Of a stretch of DNA of 64,000 bases, positions 47,430 to 58,788 are shown one piece after another. The position numbers and the translations under genes were made by a program. The stretch spans positions 60,837,554 to 60,901,553 of the forward strand of contig OX485803.1 of NCBI GenBank assembly GCA_950295325.1. Reading direction: 5' to 3'. The stretch comes from Polytrichum commune (lineage: Eukaryota; Streptophyta; Polytrichopsida; Polytrichales; Polytrichaceae). Below the pieces are notes generated by a model. It had not been told where the DNA came from, did no database searches, and worked only from the letters and a program-made list of their open reading frames with translations. How positions within the stretch are numbered: position 1 is the stretch's first letter; each line of letters starts with the position of its first letter.

Positions 47430-49995
47430 CTTGCAACCAGGCCGCAGGCTGAGTACATGCTACTTCCGTCCGCTACTGCACTGCACTGCACTGCAATGCA
47501 AAGCAAAGCAACACAAAACAACACAACGGCGGCAGCAAGCAGCCAGAAAACAAATCAAACGAAGGAACAAAGGAAGCACAGGATTTGCCACAGGCACCAT
47601 GGTTTTTGTTACACTAGGCTTAGTGACGTGTCTAAAAGGCTCGGTTTTCTTTGACGTTAGTATTAGAAGGTGGGCATTATTGGGTGGGTTGGGGAGAGCC
47701 GGGTTCATCCAATGGCCATTATCTAACGTAATTTTCATGGGGGGAGATTATGTGCATTTGTTGCAATGGGAGCAAACAGCGGTAGCAAGCTTGCGAGCGA
47801 GAAAGAAAGAATGAAGGAAAGAAAGAACATGATTTGCAAGTCGCAAGGCTTGTTGGGACAAAACTTAACAATTCTCACACATGATGATTTCACACTACAC
47901 TGAATAATTGCATTTAGTGTCACCGATTCTATTTGTCTTGCTCGATATTAATTGCAAACCGCTCGTGTAGTGTCACTAACACTAAGTATAAACCTAGCAT
48001 TCTTTGTCATTCCTTATTGAAAAAAGAACTAGGCATTATAAGTTGCAATCATTGTCCCTAACTATGTGATATTTCATTCATACTTCAATCATCCATGATA
48101 ATCTTTCATTACAAAAATGTTGAGATGCAAAATATACCAATTTTTTTCTATTCATAATGGGCATTTGGATGAACTAAGAGTAAGTTAGGATGACAATACT
48201 CATAAACTTATTCATAAGAAGTGTCATTAGAAAAGTTACCACAATGGCATAAAATACCATATGGCATTAAGTACGATATGTAGTGCAGTTGTGTGTCTAA
48301 AAGGCTCGGTTTCCTTTGACATATTAGATGATGGGCATTGAGTGGGTCTAGCATGCGGTTGTGAGTTGGATCCACCCAATCGCCATTATCTAAACTAAAT
48401 TTCAAGGGGAAAATATTATACCCATCCACTACAAAGTGAGCAAACACCAATAGCAAACTTGTGAGCAATAACATGACTTGCAAGTTACAAGGCTTGCGAG
48501 GAAAATAACTGAAGTTTTCTCACTAGTTTATGTGTCTACAAGGCTTGTTTTTCTTTGACATTTTAGATGGCGGCCATTGGATTGGTGGGTCCGACAAGAG
48601 GTGATGAGCGGGGTCCACCAATGGCCATTATCTAAACTAGGTTACATGGGGAAAAAAGATTATGTACATCCACTACAAAGTGAGCAAACACAAGTAGCAA
48701 GCTAGCCTTAAAGAAAGAAACAAAGCAAATGATTTGCCAGTACAAGCTTTGTTTAGGAAAAAACTCGAAAATCCTCATGAATGATGGTCTTACACTCGTT
48801 GCATGTCTAAAAGCCTTGGGTCTTTTGATGTATTGTATAATGGGCATTGCCCATTATTCAACGCAGCTTCCATGGGGGGAGAAGTCATGAATCGGGTGAA
48901 TTTACCTAGGATGTTGCAACTACCAACCACAATGGTATCCTCGAAGCAGTCATTAACATAACCAACCACTTAAGAGATTATGTGCCAACTTTGGAGAAGC
49001 ATAAGGTAATGCAAAATTTTCTCATGTCGGAAGATAGAAATCAGGAGGACTACAATTTTTTGATAAGTTTATTCCTTAAATTGAAATTATTGTGAATTTT
49101 TGAAGCCAAAAGTTAGTCCGAACATATTATCAATGTTTAGAGTCTACCATAATGCTCATCAAACTGCTCATTCCTCCTCACTTTAGCACTTAAAATCGGG
49201 GACATGTGTCATGACATTATTGGTTCCAACTTTGTTGAAATTGAAGTACCTTCTAAATTGCCGATGGGGTCTTGATCGGGAACATGGGCCTCTACTGTAA
49301 TTGCTATCAAACTATTGTCGATAGTTAAGTCAATTGGACTAATGTGATCGGTTCATATGCACAAGGGGAAGATGTTTGACGTTAGGGTTTGAGACGTGGG
49401 TGGGGACTCCCTAGTTATGGGATATAACCCCTCCCGCTTGCGCTTTGAAGAAGTTGTCACAATGGTGAGACATCACAAGAATCCGGTTATGTACATGTTT
49501 TGAAGTGAGCAAACAATATCAACAAGCCAAAAAGAAGGTGCAAATTTTTAAAAGCAACAAACTCATCAAGAAAAATCTAGGAATCCTCACATAAAAGTGG
49601 TTTTACAATTGTGCACTAAAAAGGCTCAATCTTCTTCTTCCTTGGCATATTAGATAATGGGCATCGGGTGAACCCACAATGTCCATTATTTAACGTCCAT
49701 TCCATGGGGAAGTGATCAAGCACATCATTGAAAAGCTTTGTAAGCAAACACGCAAGCAAAGTTTGCAACACACGAGAACAAATAATCATCACACGTGTGC
49801 ACTTAAAAGGCTTGGTTTTTACATATGAGATAATGACTATTGGGTGGACCAAGTTGAACAAGCAAGGTGCATTTGTTGCAAAGCAAGCAACCGATGACAC
49901 TTACGAACCAAAAGAACACATGATTTGCAATAGACAAAGTTTGCAAGCAAAAACAAAATTTCGTCACACAATATGATTTCACACAATGTTTGCGG
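47430..49995 (+). repeat. Degenerate tandem array, about six units of roughly 190-270 bp
   Basis: Unit starts (GTGTCTAAAAGGCTCGGTTT and variants) fall at about 47628, 48293, 48532, 48803, 49606 and 49795. Each unit keeps an order of landmarks: GATGGGCATT, CCAATGGCCATTAT, CATGGGG..GATTATG, GAGCAAACA..AGCAAGC, CATGATTTGCAAG and a tail like CCTCACACATGATG. Spacing between units two and three is 239 bp and three and four 271 bp. Insertions separate others (47900-48290 and 48890-49600). No coding frame is conserved between units. The array begins within a few hundred bases of the putative transcription start of the TIFY8-like gene. Confidence 0.7.
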
Positions 49996-51092
49996 GAAAC
50001 TCACGTTTACCAAAGTTCCCCATTTGTCACATGAACTCATGCATGCAACATGTAAAAACGTCGTGAATTTTTTTATAATGCGGAAATGATAATTTTTATG
50101 TTAATTTGAGCCTAGAAATAACACCAAGAAGCTTGAATTATTCTCGTAGGACTTGGTTGGAATTAATCAACCCTAAAACCTCAACAATCACGTTTTTACT
50201 AGACTTCCCTTCGTCCACATTGGATAAGGCGAGTGAGGTGATTGGTTGATGGGAAGTTCATGTCCACTTGTCTTGGCATCCACAATTATATTTCTATTAT
50301 GTATATACGTAAATCGGACCCACATACCATGTTACAACTCAAACTTATCAACGGATCCGACACACCAACTTGCACACATCCAATTAACTTAATGAAATGC
50401 ATATGGAAAATTGCAGGCCCCAAGCTCTGCAATCAAGATACCGTAAAGGGCTCCCTATTTCAACTTTTCAGGTACCGGAACGTATTTTTCCACGTGGGAT
50501 ACAAGCGGGTTGTGGCAAATGCGAGCACGACACGTGGCAAACGTTGGAGGGAGAACAAGTATTCGGTGTCGGAATAGAGGGCCCTCTATGGTACCTATTA
50601 ACACGGTTCCGTACCACGACGCCGCCGAGTTGTTAAATATAAATTTCTCGAGCTTGTTTCAAGTGTCGACATGTCATCGAATTAAAGGTTGCCAAGCCCG
50701 AGACTACCTAACATGGCAAGCGGGAGAAGGCCGCAGTGGTTTAAGTGTAATGACAAACCGCCATACAACAATACTCATTGATAAGTTGACTCGTATAAAT
50801 CGTAGCCTTAAGATAGATTTTTTGGGGGAAGCACAAGTGAGTCAATTCACTGCCATGCTCAAAGCTATATACATAATAAAAACGTGGATTCTCCCCAAAA
50901 TGCCTCATGATTGGTGGGACTCCCGTGATGAAGTGCACCTTCATCCCCGAGCTATCAATTAGGTAGGTGACCTAAGATAGCTAGTTCACCAGGACCGCAT
51001 GGCCCAAAGCTACTGCGGCACTTCAAAACCCGAATATATTAGGGTTTGTAGCTTAAGTGAGTGCCGGTACCTATGTATGTTGTGGACCTTGA
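49996..51092. other. Intergenic, possible coding relic at 50242-50962, unrecognised
   Basis: Overlapping frames are open at 50242-50577 (111 codons), 50397-50636 (79) and 50510-50962 (150). The mid-frame contains CGKCEHDTW, and the last contains KTWILPKMPHDWWDSRDEVH. None resembles a family I know and no splice signals choose between them. It may be a frameshifted transposon gene. Confidence 0.25.
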
Positions 51093-51133
51093 GGGCCGCT
51101 TCACACTGAAGGCCCGTGACCGTTGCGTCCTAA

Positions 51134-52189
51134 GGGCCGCTTCACACCATGGCCGCCAGGCATAGTGTGAAGCCTCCAAAGGCCAAGCCTGAAGTCCAAA
51201 CCTTTGGCCATGAACTCCCACGGTCTCTCGACTTGGACGGTCATAGTTGTGAAGCCTCTAAAGGTCCAAACCCGTACCATTTGTCCGGCTTCTATCCATC
51301 TCTCTCCTCGTCAATCCATCCAAATTTTGAAATTTTCCTCTCGCCTCTCAATCCATTCAAGGGCCTTTAGGCTCCCAATCGGCCCCAATCCTCAATATGA
51401 TATTTTCTTATATTCATAGTTAGGGTAGACAAATCTTACCTTGTTTTATGTTGTTCCTTTGAAATTTAGGCTCCATCTCCCCCTTGAGTGCAATGAGTTG
51501 AAGCACCTCCGAATCCTCCCACATCTGATTTGCCTCCTCTCCTTCTCCTTCAACTTTCACCACCATCTTTGCTGCCTTTTTGTTTTGGAGCAGCCTTTTT
51601 GCTTAGGAGTGGCTCTCTTTTTGGAAGACTCTGCAATCTCACAATCCTCTTCTTCATGAACAACTCTATTTTCTACCCTTTGAACGTCCCTTTCTTCTAG
51701 TCTTTTCTTTGTAACTTGTGTTAAATAGGGTTGAAATGCTCCGTAAGAATTTGGAGGCAAAAAAAATTCCCCTCCCCATTAGATTCGGTTGGCTACAATA
51801 GTAAGAGAAAGTGTCCAACTTTCCAACATGTGGACAAAAAAACAAAAAAAACAAAAAAAGGAAAGAGAGTGCATCCCACTTTATTCCATGCCCAAAACAA
51901 CCCCTCCAATCTAATGGCCAAGATCTTGTCAGCTCATTATTTTTTTATGAAAAAAAATTGACGGCCTCTCAACTATAGTTTGGATTTCCAGTTAGTTCCA
52001 ACCCAAACTTCTTTCAAGAGTCCATCGCCTCGGTCAAAAAGTACTTCCATGTAGGCATTTTGGAGAACGACGGCCTTTGGATTTTGGCCTTCAGTGTGAA
52101 GGGTTGAGAGGCCGAATTCTTGGTTTCTTGCAATCTGATTGGTGGAAATCAATGGCCTCTTGACCTTTGGTCATAGTGTGAAGCGGCCC
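51134..52189 (+). mobile_element. PIF/Harbinger-like element D4, 1056 bp, nested
   Basis: Ends GGGCCGCTTCACACCATGGC and TCATAGTGTGAAGCGGCCC, flanked by TAA at 51131-51133 and 52190-52192. Inner copies of GTGTGAAGCCTCCAAAGG and GTTGTGAAGCCTCTAAAGG near the left end look like duplicated subterminal modules. ORFs at 51441-51659 and nearby have no transposase motif, so it is non-autonomous. Confidence 0.75.
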
Positions 52190-52192
52190 TAA

Positions 52193-52568
52193 GGACCGGT
52201 TCACATGGGGTCCCAAGTCCCAACTTCCACTATGCTAGCAAGTCCCTACATGGAGGCAAAGTCCCAACTTTTGAGCCTCAAGAAACCATCAAATATAATT
52301 AATCATCATTAAAGTCAGATCTTTATGCAAAAATATTTGCGGGACTTGTTGAGAGTTGGGTCGAGCAAAAAGCTAGACCCAACTCTCGACACAAGTCCCA
52401 AAGCTCACCCCAAAAAGTCTTTCATGCAGGTATTCTTGTCATACTCGGGACTTAGGACTTGAATCATTGTGTGAAGTGGTAAGTCCCAACTTCCATGTTC
52501 TCAATGGTTGAGATTGCAGGGATTGATTTCAAATGACTTGGGACTTGGGACCATGTGTGACATGGCCC
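52193..52568 (+). mobile_element. PIF/Harbinger-like MITE D5, nested next to D4
   Basis: Ends GGACCGGTTCACATGGGGTC and the reverse complement of GGGCCATGTCACACATGGTC, continuing as CCAAGTCCC on both sides, about 29 bp of inverted repeat. TAA at 52190-52192 is shared with D4, and TAA follows at 52569-52571. 376 bp. It is related inside to D7 (56889-57638). Confidence 0.8.
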
Positions 52569-52954
52569 TAAGATCTCTCATTGGTCAAAAAGGCCGAGAT
52601 TGTCCAAGTTGACTTCACATTAGAAGGTGAGGGCCTAAGGGTCCATTTTTTTTTATCATGGATGAAAAGTCTACATGGATTTATACTTGTCAAACTATGG
52701 ATGATGTTTCATGGTTTGCCAAAATTTGCATTAGACCCACATCCAAAAGGTAGGCCTGACGCAAATCCCGGTAGACCATGTTGAAGTCAAGGGCCTTAGA
52801 CATTTGATATGTCTTTGGATGAGAGTCAATGCCCCTCACAATTACATGGTTGTGGCCCTTGGCTTTTGTGTGAAGTCTCCTTGATCATTTAAAAATACAT
52901 TTTCATTTGATTTCTCATGAATATGTTACGAAATCCAAGTAAGGAACATGTTAA

Positions 52955-53333
52955 GAGCACGTTTACACTAAAGGCATCAGGTTATGGGTCTTAAATGACC
53001 ATGGTTCTCCACTTTTTGGACCATAGAGAAGTCCATGGACTATATCCAAAGTCTTTTGGAGGTCACAAACCCTTAGTTTAAACCCAGATTTTCACTAGAC
53101 CTACCTACAAGAGTTGACCGAAAAATTTCCTCTACAATATTCCCAACGAGCAGTATCCATACTTGCCATGTAGGATTCCATGTAGATTTTTCATCCAATG
53201 AAAATGTCATGGGTTGTATTCCAAAAACGATCTCACGTACACTTAAAGAAGGGGGGAGGGTGACACTCTCAACCAATGAGAATTCAAGGATTCTCAAGAG
53301 CCATGGCCTAATGGCTTTCATGTGAACATGCCC
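52955..53333. mobile_element. PIF/Harbinger-like MITE, copy D8
   Basis: Ends GAGCACGTTTACACTAAAGG and the reverse complement of GGGCATGTTCACATGAAAGC, flanked by TAA (52952-52954 and 53334-53336). 379 bp, non-coding. Confidence 0.8.
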
Positions 53334-53689
53334 TAAGAAATGAGCATGTTTTATTTGAAGTCTAGATGATTAGTTTTTAAATTCTTCAAGTTAATCAACA
53401 CACATATGACTCACAATGGTTTTCTTTTGGACATACACATTTCAATAGATTGGTTATATATCTACATGTTAGAAACTATTATACGTCACCACACTACAAA
53501 TGTATGAGTCTTGGGCAATTGTCTTGCGTCCCTCAAAAATATGCAATTCTAAATCAATGGTAGATTTGCATTGTTGTTTCACCAACGTATGGCAATTGCC
53601 TAGGACTCACATGCTTGTAGGGGGGGACCACTTGTCCACAAAACCCATATTGAGTGCACTTCACCTTCAAGGTCCAAAATCCAATATAG

Positions 53690-54157
53690 ATGTGCACTTT
53701 CACTTAGTAAATAAGCAATTGATTGGGACTTCATTCCCAAAGTGAAATTGTTAATAAAACATGCGATTAACTTGAAAGTCAAAAACATTAGGCCTTGTAT
53801 ACTTATATAAACTTAAGCCTTGTGCTCAATTATGCTCAATTTTAGCTATTTACACTTGATTACAATTAGTCACACTAAATTAGTTCGAATGCGTATGAAT
53901 ACTGGTGAAAGTCAAAGGCATTACCTAAACTATTATAAAATATACATACTAAAATCAGCACACCAATTTAAGTTTCATTTCAGGATTACAAAGACCCTTT
54001 CAATGGTAAGTCACAAAAATTTAATTTATAACCTCATTGCTGATGACGATTTTGTAATGTTTTTGACTTCCAAGTTAAGTAAACACTTTGTTAACTAACA
54101 ACTTCACTTCGGGAATGAAATCCCAGTGCATTGCTTATATACTACTAAGTGAAAGTG
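53690..54157. mobile_element. Snap-back inverted repeat, about 100-bp arms
   Basis: The left arm 53690-53792 (CACTTAGTAA, GGGACTTCATTCCCAAAGTG, AACTTGAAAGTCAAAAACAT) is the imperfect reverse complement of the right arm 54055-54157 (ATGTTTTTGACTTCCAAGTT, CTTCGGGAATGAAATCCCAG, TACTAAGTGAAAGTG). A 260-bp loop separates them. It is probably a MITE-like foldback element. Termini and target duplication were not resolved. Confidence 0.65.
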
Positions 54158-54501
54158 ATCAGAAAAACATTGAATTTTGTTTGTGGGGCTGCCCCTGGAA
54201 GATTGTAGGGGGAGGTTTAATTAATGTCCCCTTGCTTGTAGGGCCTTGCACCTTATGTGATACTTGCCAATATTGGAATGCGAGGGCCACTGTAAAGTTC
54301 AATTTGGACATATTAGTGAAAAGCAAGGGTCCTTTTTGTGGTCATGAAGATTTCCCGTTGATTCTCTGAAACTCTATTCACATTATCCAAATGGGGACAC
54401 ACCTTGCTATTGGAGACTTGGGAGTCACTTGGAGTCGATTTAATGCTCATATTAGAAGCCTCGCAATCATTCAACTGATCAATTCTGTTTTTTTAGTATA
54501 A

Positions 54502-54924
54502 GGTTGAGTTTCCATGTAGGGCGCTTGCCCAACAAATTTTAGTGTGAATATGGACAAACCCACCCAAATGTAGAGGGAATCTGGTGGGATAGAGTTCGTA
54601 TGTGCCAACTAGCTACTTTCATCTTCTCAAATCTGGGCCCACCTACTAACCTCCTTCTCCCAGTTACCAAGGATGAAATATTAGACCAACATCGGTTCTC
54701 TTGAGTCTTTAACGGGTCTTGATTGTTCGGTGATTGGCACTCGTAGGTTAAAGATTTTAAAGCGGGTTCATGGAAATCTTGTTGTCTGTGTCCATGGCTC
54801 TTCACATTCTAGCAGACCATGAGAATGTGGTTGGATGATGGCTTGTGCTTAACTACATGCGAGCACATCCGACCCATTATTGTCTAGAATCTAGTGGGCG
54901 AGAGGCCTACATGGGAACTCACCC
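54502..54924. mobile_element. PIF/Harbinger-like MITE, family N
   Basis: Left GGTTGAGTTTCCATGTAGGG pairs with the reverse complement of the right end, GGGTGAGTTCCCATGTAGGC, flanked by TAA (54499-54501 and 54925-54927). 423 bp. A relative begins at 63968 (GGTTGGGTTCCCATGTAGGC after TTA) and runs off the window. A right-end fragment lies at 25095-25145. Confidence 0.75.
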
Positions 54925-54927
54925 TAA

Positions 54928-56888
54928 GACATGCTTCCTGGAGGATCACATTGGAAGACAAGCTTGTACAATGATGGAGCCACCAACCATGAGATTTGTT
55001 ACTACTTGGACTATTTCCAAGGGCACGTCCAATATGTTGTAGCCCAAGTGCCCTTTCTAGACATGTAAGTAACTCCCAATGGTAAGGGTTCTTACATGTG
55101 GAATGTACTAGGGTTGGTATATACATTCTAATTTCCTAATCAGTGCATTCTATGGGACACAAAAATGTCCCAATAAAACCCTTAATATATTGTGGTTTGA
55201 ACATTAAATAGGGTACAAAATGTGGTAGCATGGAAATGGAGTTAAAGTCCCTTGTTGGCAAAAACACAGTTGTTCCCTTATGCATCTCCTTGTTCATCAT
55301 TCTAGGGTGCATACATTCTATGCACCCATATATTGTCTTATAGGCCCCTTTCACACTAGAGTTCAACTTGAGAATTCAAACTTACAAATTTCAGGAGTTT
55401 GATGCTTGGATGTGGCAAGCCTCATGACAATCAAAAGAATGCTAGAAATGTCATTGGTTTGGGACCCACAAAATGAGAGCTCGAACTCTCAATATTCCCA
55501 AGCAATCTCCACGAGGTAACTTAGGGTTTGACTGATAGCTTGTCATAGTCGTTTCACACGGGATCCATCAAGCGCGATCTAAGTGTTGGAAGTCTAGTAA
55601 AAAAAATTCAAGCTCTCAAATTGAAGGCTGAAGTGTAAAGTGAACTTGAGTGAGCAATCATCATTATGAGGCTCCCCAACCATTGAGAAGCCGTCCATCT
55701 TTGAGTTCTCAACCTTTCTAGTGTATAGGAGGCCTAGCAACCCAAATCTCTCCGCGGTACATAATAAAAACATCACACTAATGAAAAATCAAGCATTTTA
55801 CATTATGAGTTTATCATCTACAAACGAATATCACCTCTTTAACTGCAAGGGGCTTGCTAACAATGCCATAAACATTGGTTTCTAACCCAAAAAAGTGTCA
55901 TGAATGAGCCATATGGGATCCATCAAGATGACATGTAAGTGTTGCAAGCCTTATAAAACATTCAAACTCTCAAGCACCGATTTTAAACCAGCTATGGGCC
56001 GGTGATTCACGATTGTAAAAACATACATGGGATATTTTTCGATCATTCCATGATTTTTGTAAACAGAATAGACATAACTATCCCTAAACATCATAAAAGT
56101 TGAATGAAATTGCCAAGTGTTTGGATAAGTATGTATAACTTTGGATGACACTTTGTACAATCACCCACATGGGGCTTCGTCACTCCAGTGGTTGTAGCCA
56201 GCCAATGCTCCTCTCCTCAACACTTGAAACGAAAACCACTGCAGCTCGAGAGTAAAGTGGACTTGAATGAGCAAAGTGCAAGGAAGAGCTTCCCCGCCAA
56301 TTAGAAGCCTTTTTTTCCTCTCTCTCTCTGTGGGTTCTTTAGCATAAAGGAGACCTAATAATAAATTGGCCGCTGAAGGAGTCGGAACCCCGCCTGCCTG
56401 CCTACTACTAATAAGGGTTTTTCCCGCGGCCGATGTGAAATAAAGCATTTCCCATATTATCTCTTTATGAGGTGATCATCTATACATGGACGATTAATCA
56501 TCAACCTAACATAATGTCGTCCATTCTGACAGTGTGAACTCGAGTCGCTCATCCTGCAGTTTCATGATAAGTTTTGTGTATGATGATAAGTCATCCACCT
56601 ATCCATCCAATGTCTCAGTGTGCAGTAGTAATGACGCAAGAGAAATATAAGCATTCCACAGGCCCATTTATGAGGTTATGATCTATATGTGGACGATAAT
56701 CATTCGCTCTAATTCCGTCCATTCTGACAGTGTTGAACTTGAGTCGCTCATCCTACAATTTCATGATAAGTGAGCATATTTTCCATCCACCCAACGGATG
56801 CTGTGCCAGTTAATAGTAGGAAGGGCTGATGAGTATGGCATCATGAGTCCGCGAGTATCCACACTCATCTATCCCTAAGTCAAGCTAC
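54928..56888. other. Intergenic, no gene recognised; direct repeat at 56463-56775
   Basis: TTTATGAGGT and the following GTGGACGAT/ATGGACGAT, CCGTCCATTCTGACAGTGT and GAGTCGCTCATCCTRCARTT recur with a period near 205 bp (56464 and 56668). The phrase GGGATCCATCAAG occurs at both 55560 and 55917. No ORF with a domain. Confidence 0.45.
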
Positions 56889-57638
56889 GCCCGCTTCACA
56901 TGAGGTCCCAAGTCCCAACATGGAGGCAAAGTCCCAAACTTTTGAGCCCCAAGAAACTATCAGAAAATATTTTATATCCTTCAAAGTCGGGTCTTATTTC
57001 TCATGCATGACCTTTTTCGGAACTTGTGTTGTGAGTTTGGTCGAGCTTTTTGCTCGATCTCACTTCTCCAACACAAGTCCAAGCGTCACCTTCAAAAATG
57101 TTGTCACGTAGGCATCCATGCCATACTTGGGAGGTAGGCCCGGTTTAGACTGCAGTGAAGAAGTGTCAAGAATTCCATCCCAAGACTAAATGTTTCTAGG
57201 CAACGGTTGGTATGGCAGACAAGATGTAAAAGTTGTTACCCCCCCCCCCCCCGAGGTGCAATTCTCTGGAGGTCAGGTTTCTTATCCGAGGGTTTGAGGT
57301 TGCCCAAGAAACTTGACCCCCCCGGAGAACTCCCCCACCAAAAAGCGTTCCCATGTTGACCACCCATGCCATATTTTCATCCATGCTTGAAGTTCTCCAC
57401 CAAAGAAATCTTGCCTATATATAGTGTAAACCCAGACCGGTGAAGAACCCCTTTTGTAGCCAATTGTATTGCTCCATTGTCCTAAAACCCTCGACAGGTG
57501 CGGTTCTTCACGACAATCGGCACGAGCCCTAAAGACTTGGGAGCCCGTGTGAAGTGGTGAGTCCGAACTTCCATGCTCTTAACGGCTGAGATTGCGCGGA
57601 TTGGCCTCAAGTGGCTAGGGACCCGTGTGAAGCGGCCC
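56889..57638 (+). mobile_element. PIF/Harbinger-like element D7, diverged
   Basis: Left GCCCGCTTCACATGAGGTCC and right ACCCGTGTGAAGCGGCCC resemble the D5 ends. The interior shares AGTCCCAACATGGAGGCAAA and a GTCGAGC..GCTCGA palindrome with D5. It holds a 14-nt C run (57239-57252) and probably a further insertion in the middle. The flanking triplets do not clearly match. Confidence 0.55.
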
Positions 57639-57874
57639 TCATCCTCCTTCATAAGTTAAGTTAGGGCAGGTGAGGGTGTCAGGGCGACGGAGGTGAAGGA
57701 AGGCTGGTGGGTGGGTGGGTGGGTGGGGCCTTGGATGCCAATCACTCGCACTCGACTCCAGAGCCTGATGACTCGGTGCAATAGAGCCATCAAGTCTTAT
57801 CCCCCTCCCTTCCCTGTTGTGGGTCGAAGAGGGAAGTTACATAACCAGCCTGCATTCCAGCTAGGTTTCACTAA

Positions 57875-58382
57875 GGGCCACTTCACACACGAGACTGAGG
57901 GCCCGTGACCCTTACACTTCAAGCACTCTCATTGGTGGAAAACGCGGAGCCGGTCCAAGTTCGCTACTTCACACTATGCTCGAGGGACCAACGGAGCATG
58001 TGAATGCAAGATGCATGTAAAGTCTACATGGATTCCTACATGGCATCGAATGGATCATGTTTCAAGGTCGCTCGGATTATTTTCAAAAACTGCTTCTTGG
58101 AGGTAGGCCTAACACGAATCTGGGAGACCACGGCACTCCGAACACTTATGATTGTTGATTTATTTATTTTATTTTTTATCATGTGTGAGGATTTGCATGA
58201 ATAGAAGTTCAGTGAACTAGCATTTGGTTAGAGGGCCTGGTCACATATGACGTCACACTATACTTGAGGGCCCGTGACCACACTACATGGTTTTGGAGGT
58301 GTCTTGGGACGGCCTTTGGACACTTTCTTCTGGGCCCTCACAATTTCATGGTCATGGCTCTTGGCTCGTGTGTGAAGTCGCC
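57875..58382 (+). mobile_element. PIF/Harbinger-like MITE, copy D2
   Basis: 508 bp, from GGGCCACTTCACACACGAGA to CTCGTGTGTGAAGTCGCC. TAA precedes it (57872-57874) and follows after one base (58384-58386). It is collinear with D1. Non-coding. Confidence 0.85.
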
Positions 58383-58386
58383 ATAA

Positions 58387-58755
58387 GACGCTTCCAAAAT
58401 CATGTAGCGTGGTCATGGGCCCTCAGTCAAATGTTATTTCTATTCATGTGGGATCCTCACACATGATCAAATCAAATAACTCAATGGTTGTGAGATATCG
58501 GAGTGCCATGGTCCCATGGTTTTGTGTTAGGTCTACCCCCAAGAAGTGGGTTTTTGAAGGTATTCCAAGTGACCATGAAACATGATCTTTTTGATGCTAT
58601 GTAGGAATTACTTTACATCCATCTTGCATTCACGTACTCCGTTGGTCTCTCAAGCAGAGTGTGAAGCGAACTTGGACCCGCTTCGCCTTTTCTACCAATG
58701 GGAGTGCTTGAAGTGCAATAGTCATGGGCCCTCGGTCTCGTGTGTGAAGTGGCCC
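58387..58755 (-). mobile_element. PIF/Harbinger-like MITE, copy D3, inverted and truncated
   Basis: This is the reverse complement of D2 from its CTCCAAAACCATGTAG region to the GGGCCACTTCACACACGAGA terminus, ending TGTGTGAAGTGGCCC before TAA (58756-58758). It lacks the terminal region proximal to D2. Together D2 and D3 form a head-to-head palindrome of about 0.88 kb. Confidence 0.8.
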
Positions 58756-58788
58756 TAAGTTACACTAAATAGTGTAGTCCTAGTGTTA

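Larger units (their letters stand above)
51093..52880 (+). mobile_element. PIF/Harbinger-like element D6 split by two later insertions
   Basis: The left end GGGCCGCTTCACACTGAAGG..CCGTGACCGTTGCGTCC (51093-51130) resumes at 52572 as GATCTCTCATTGGTC..GGCCGAGATTGTCC and runs to TTTTGTGTGAAGTCTCC at 52880. Joined, this order is that of D1 and D2 (terminus, CCCGTGACC, CTCTCATTGGTGG). TTG precedes the A at the left junction and follows the right junction. Two further elements, D4 and D5, fill the gap. Confidence 0.7.

Noticed and set aside
58758-58788. Possible further CACTAAATAG element between D3 and A9
   Set aside because: Only a short terminus-like piece is present, with no partner end.
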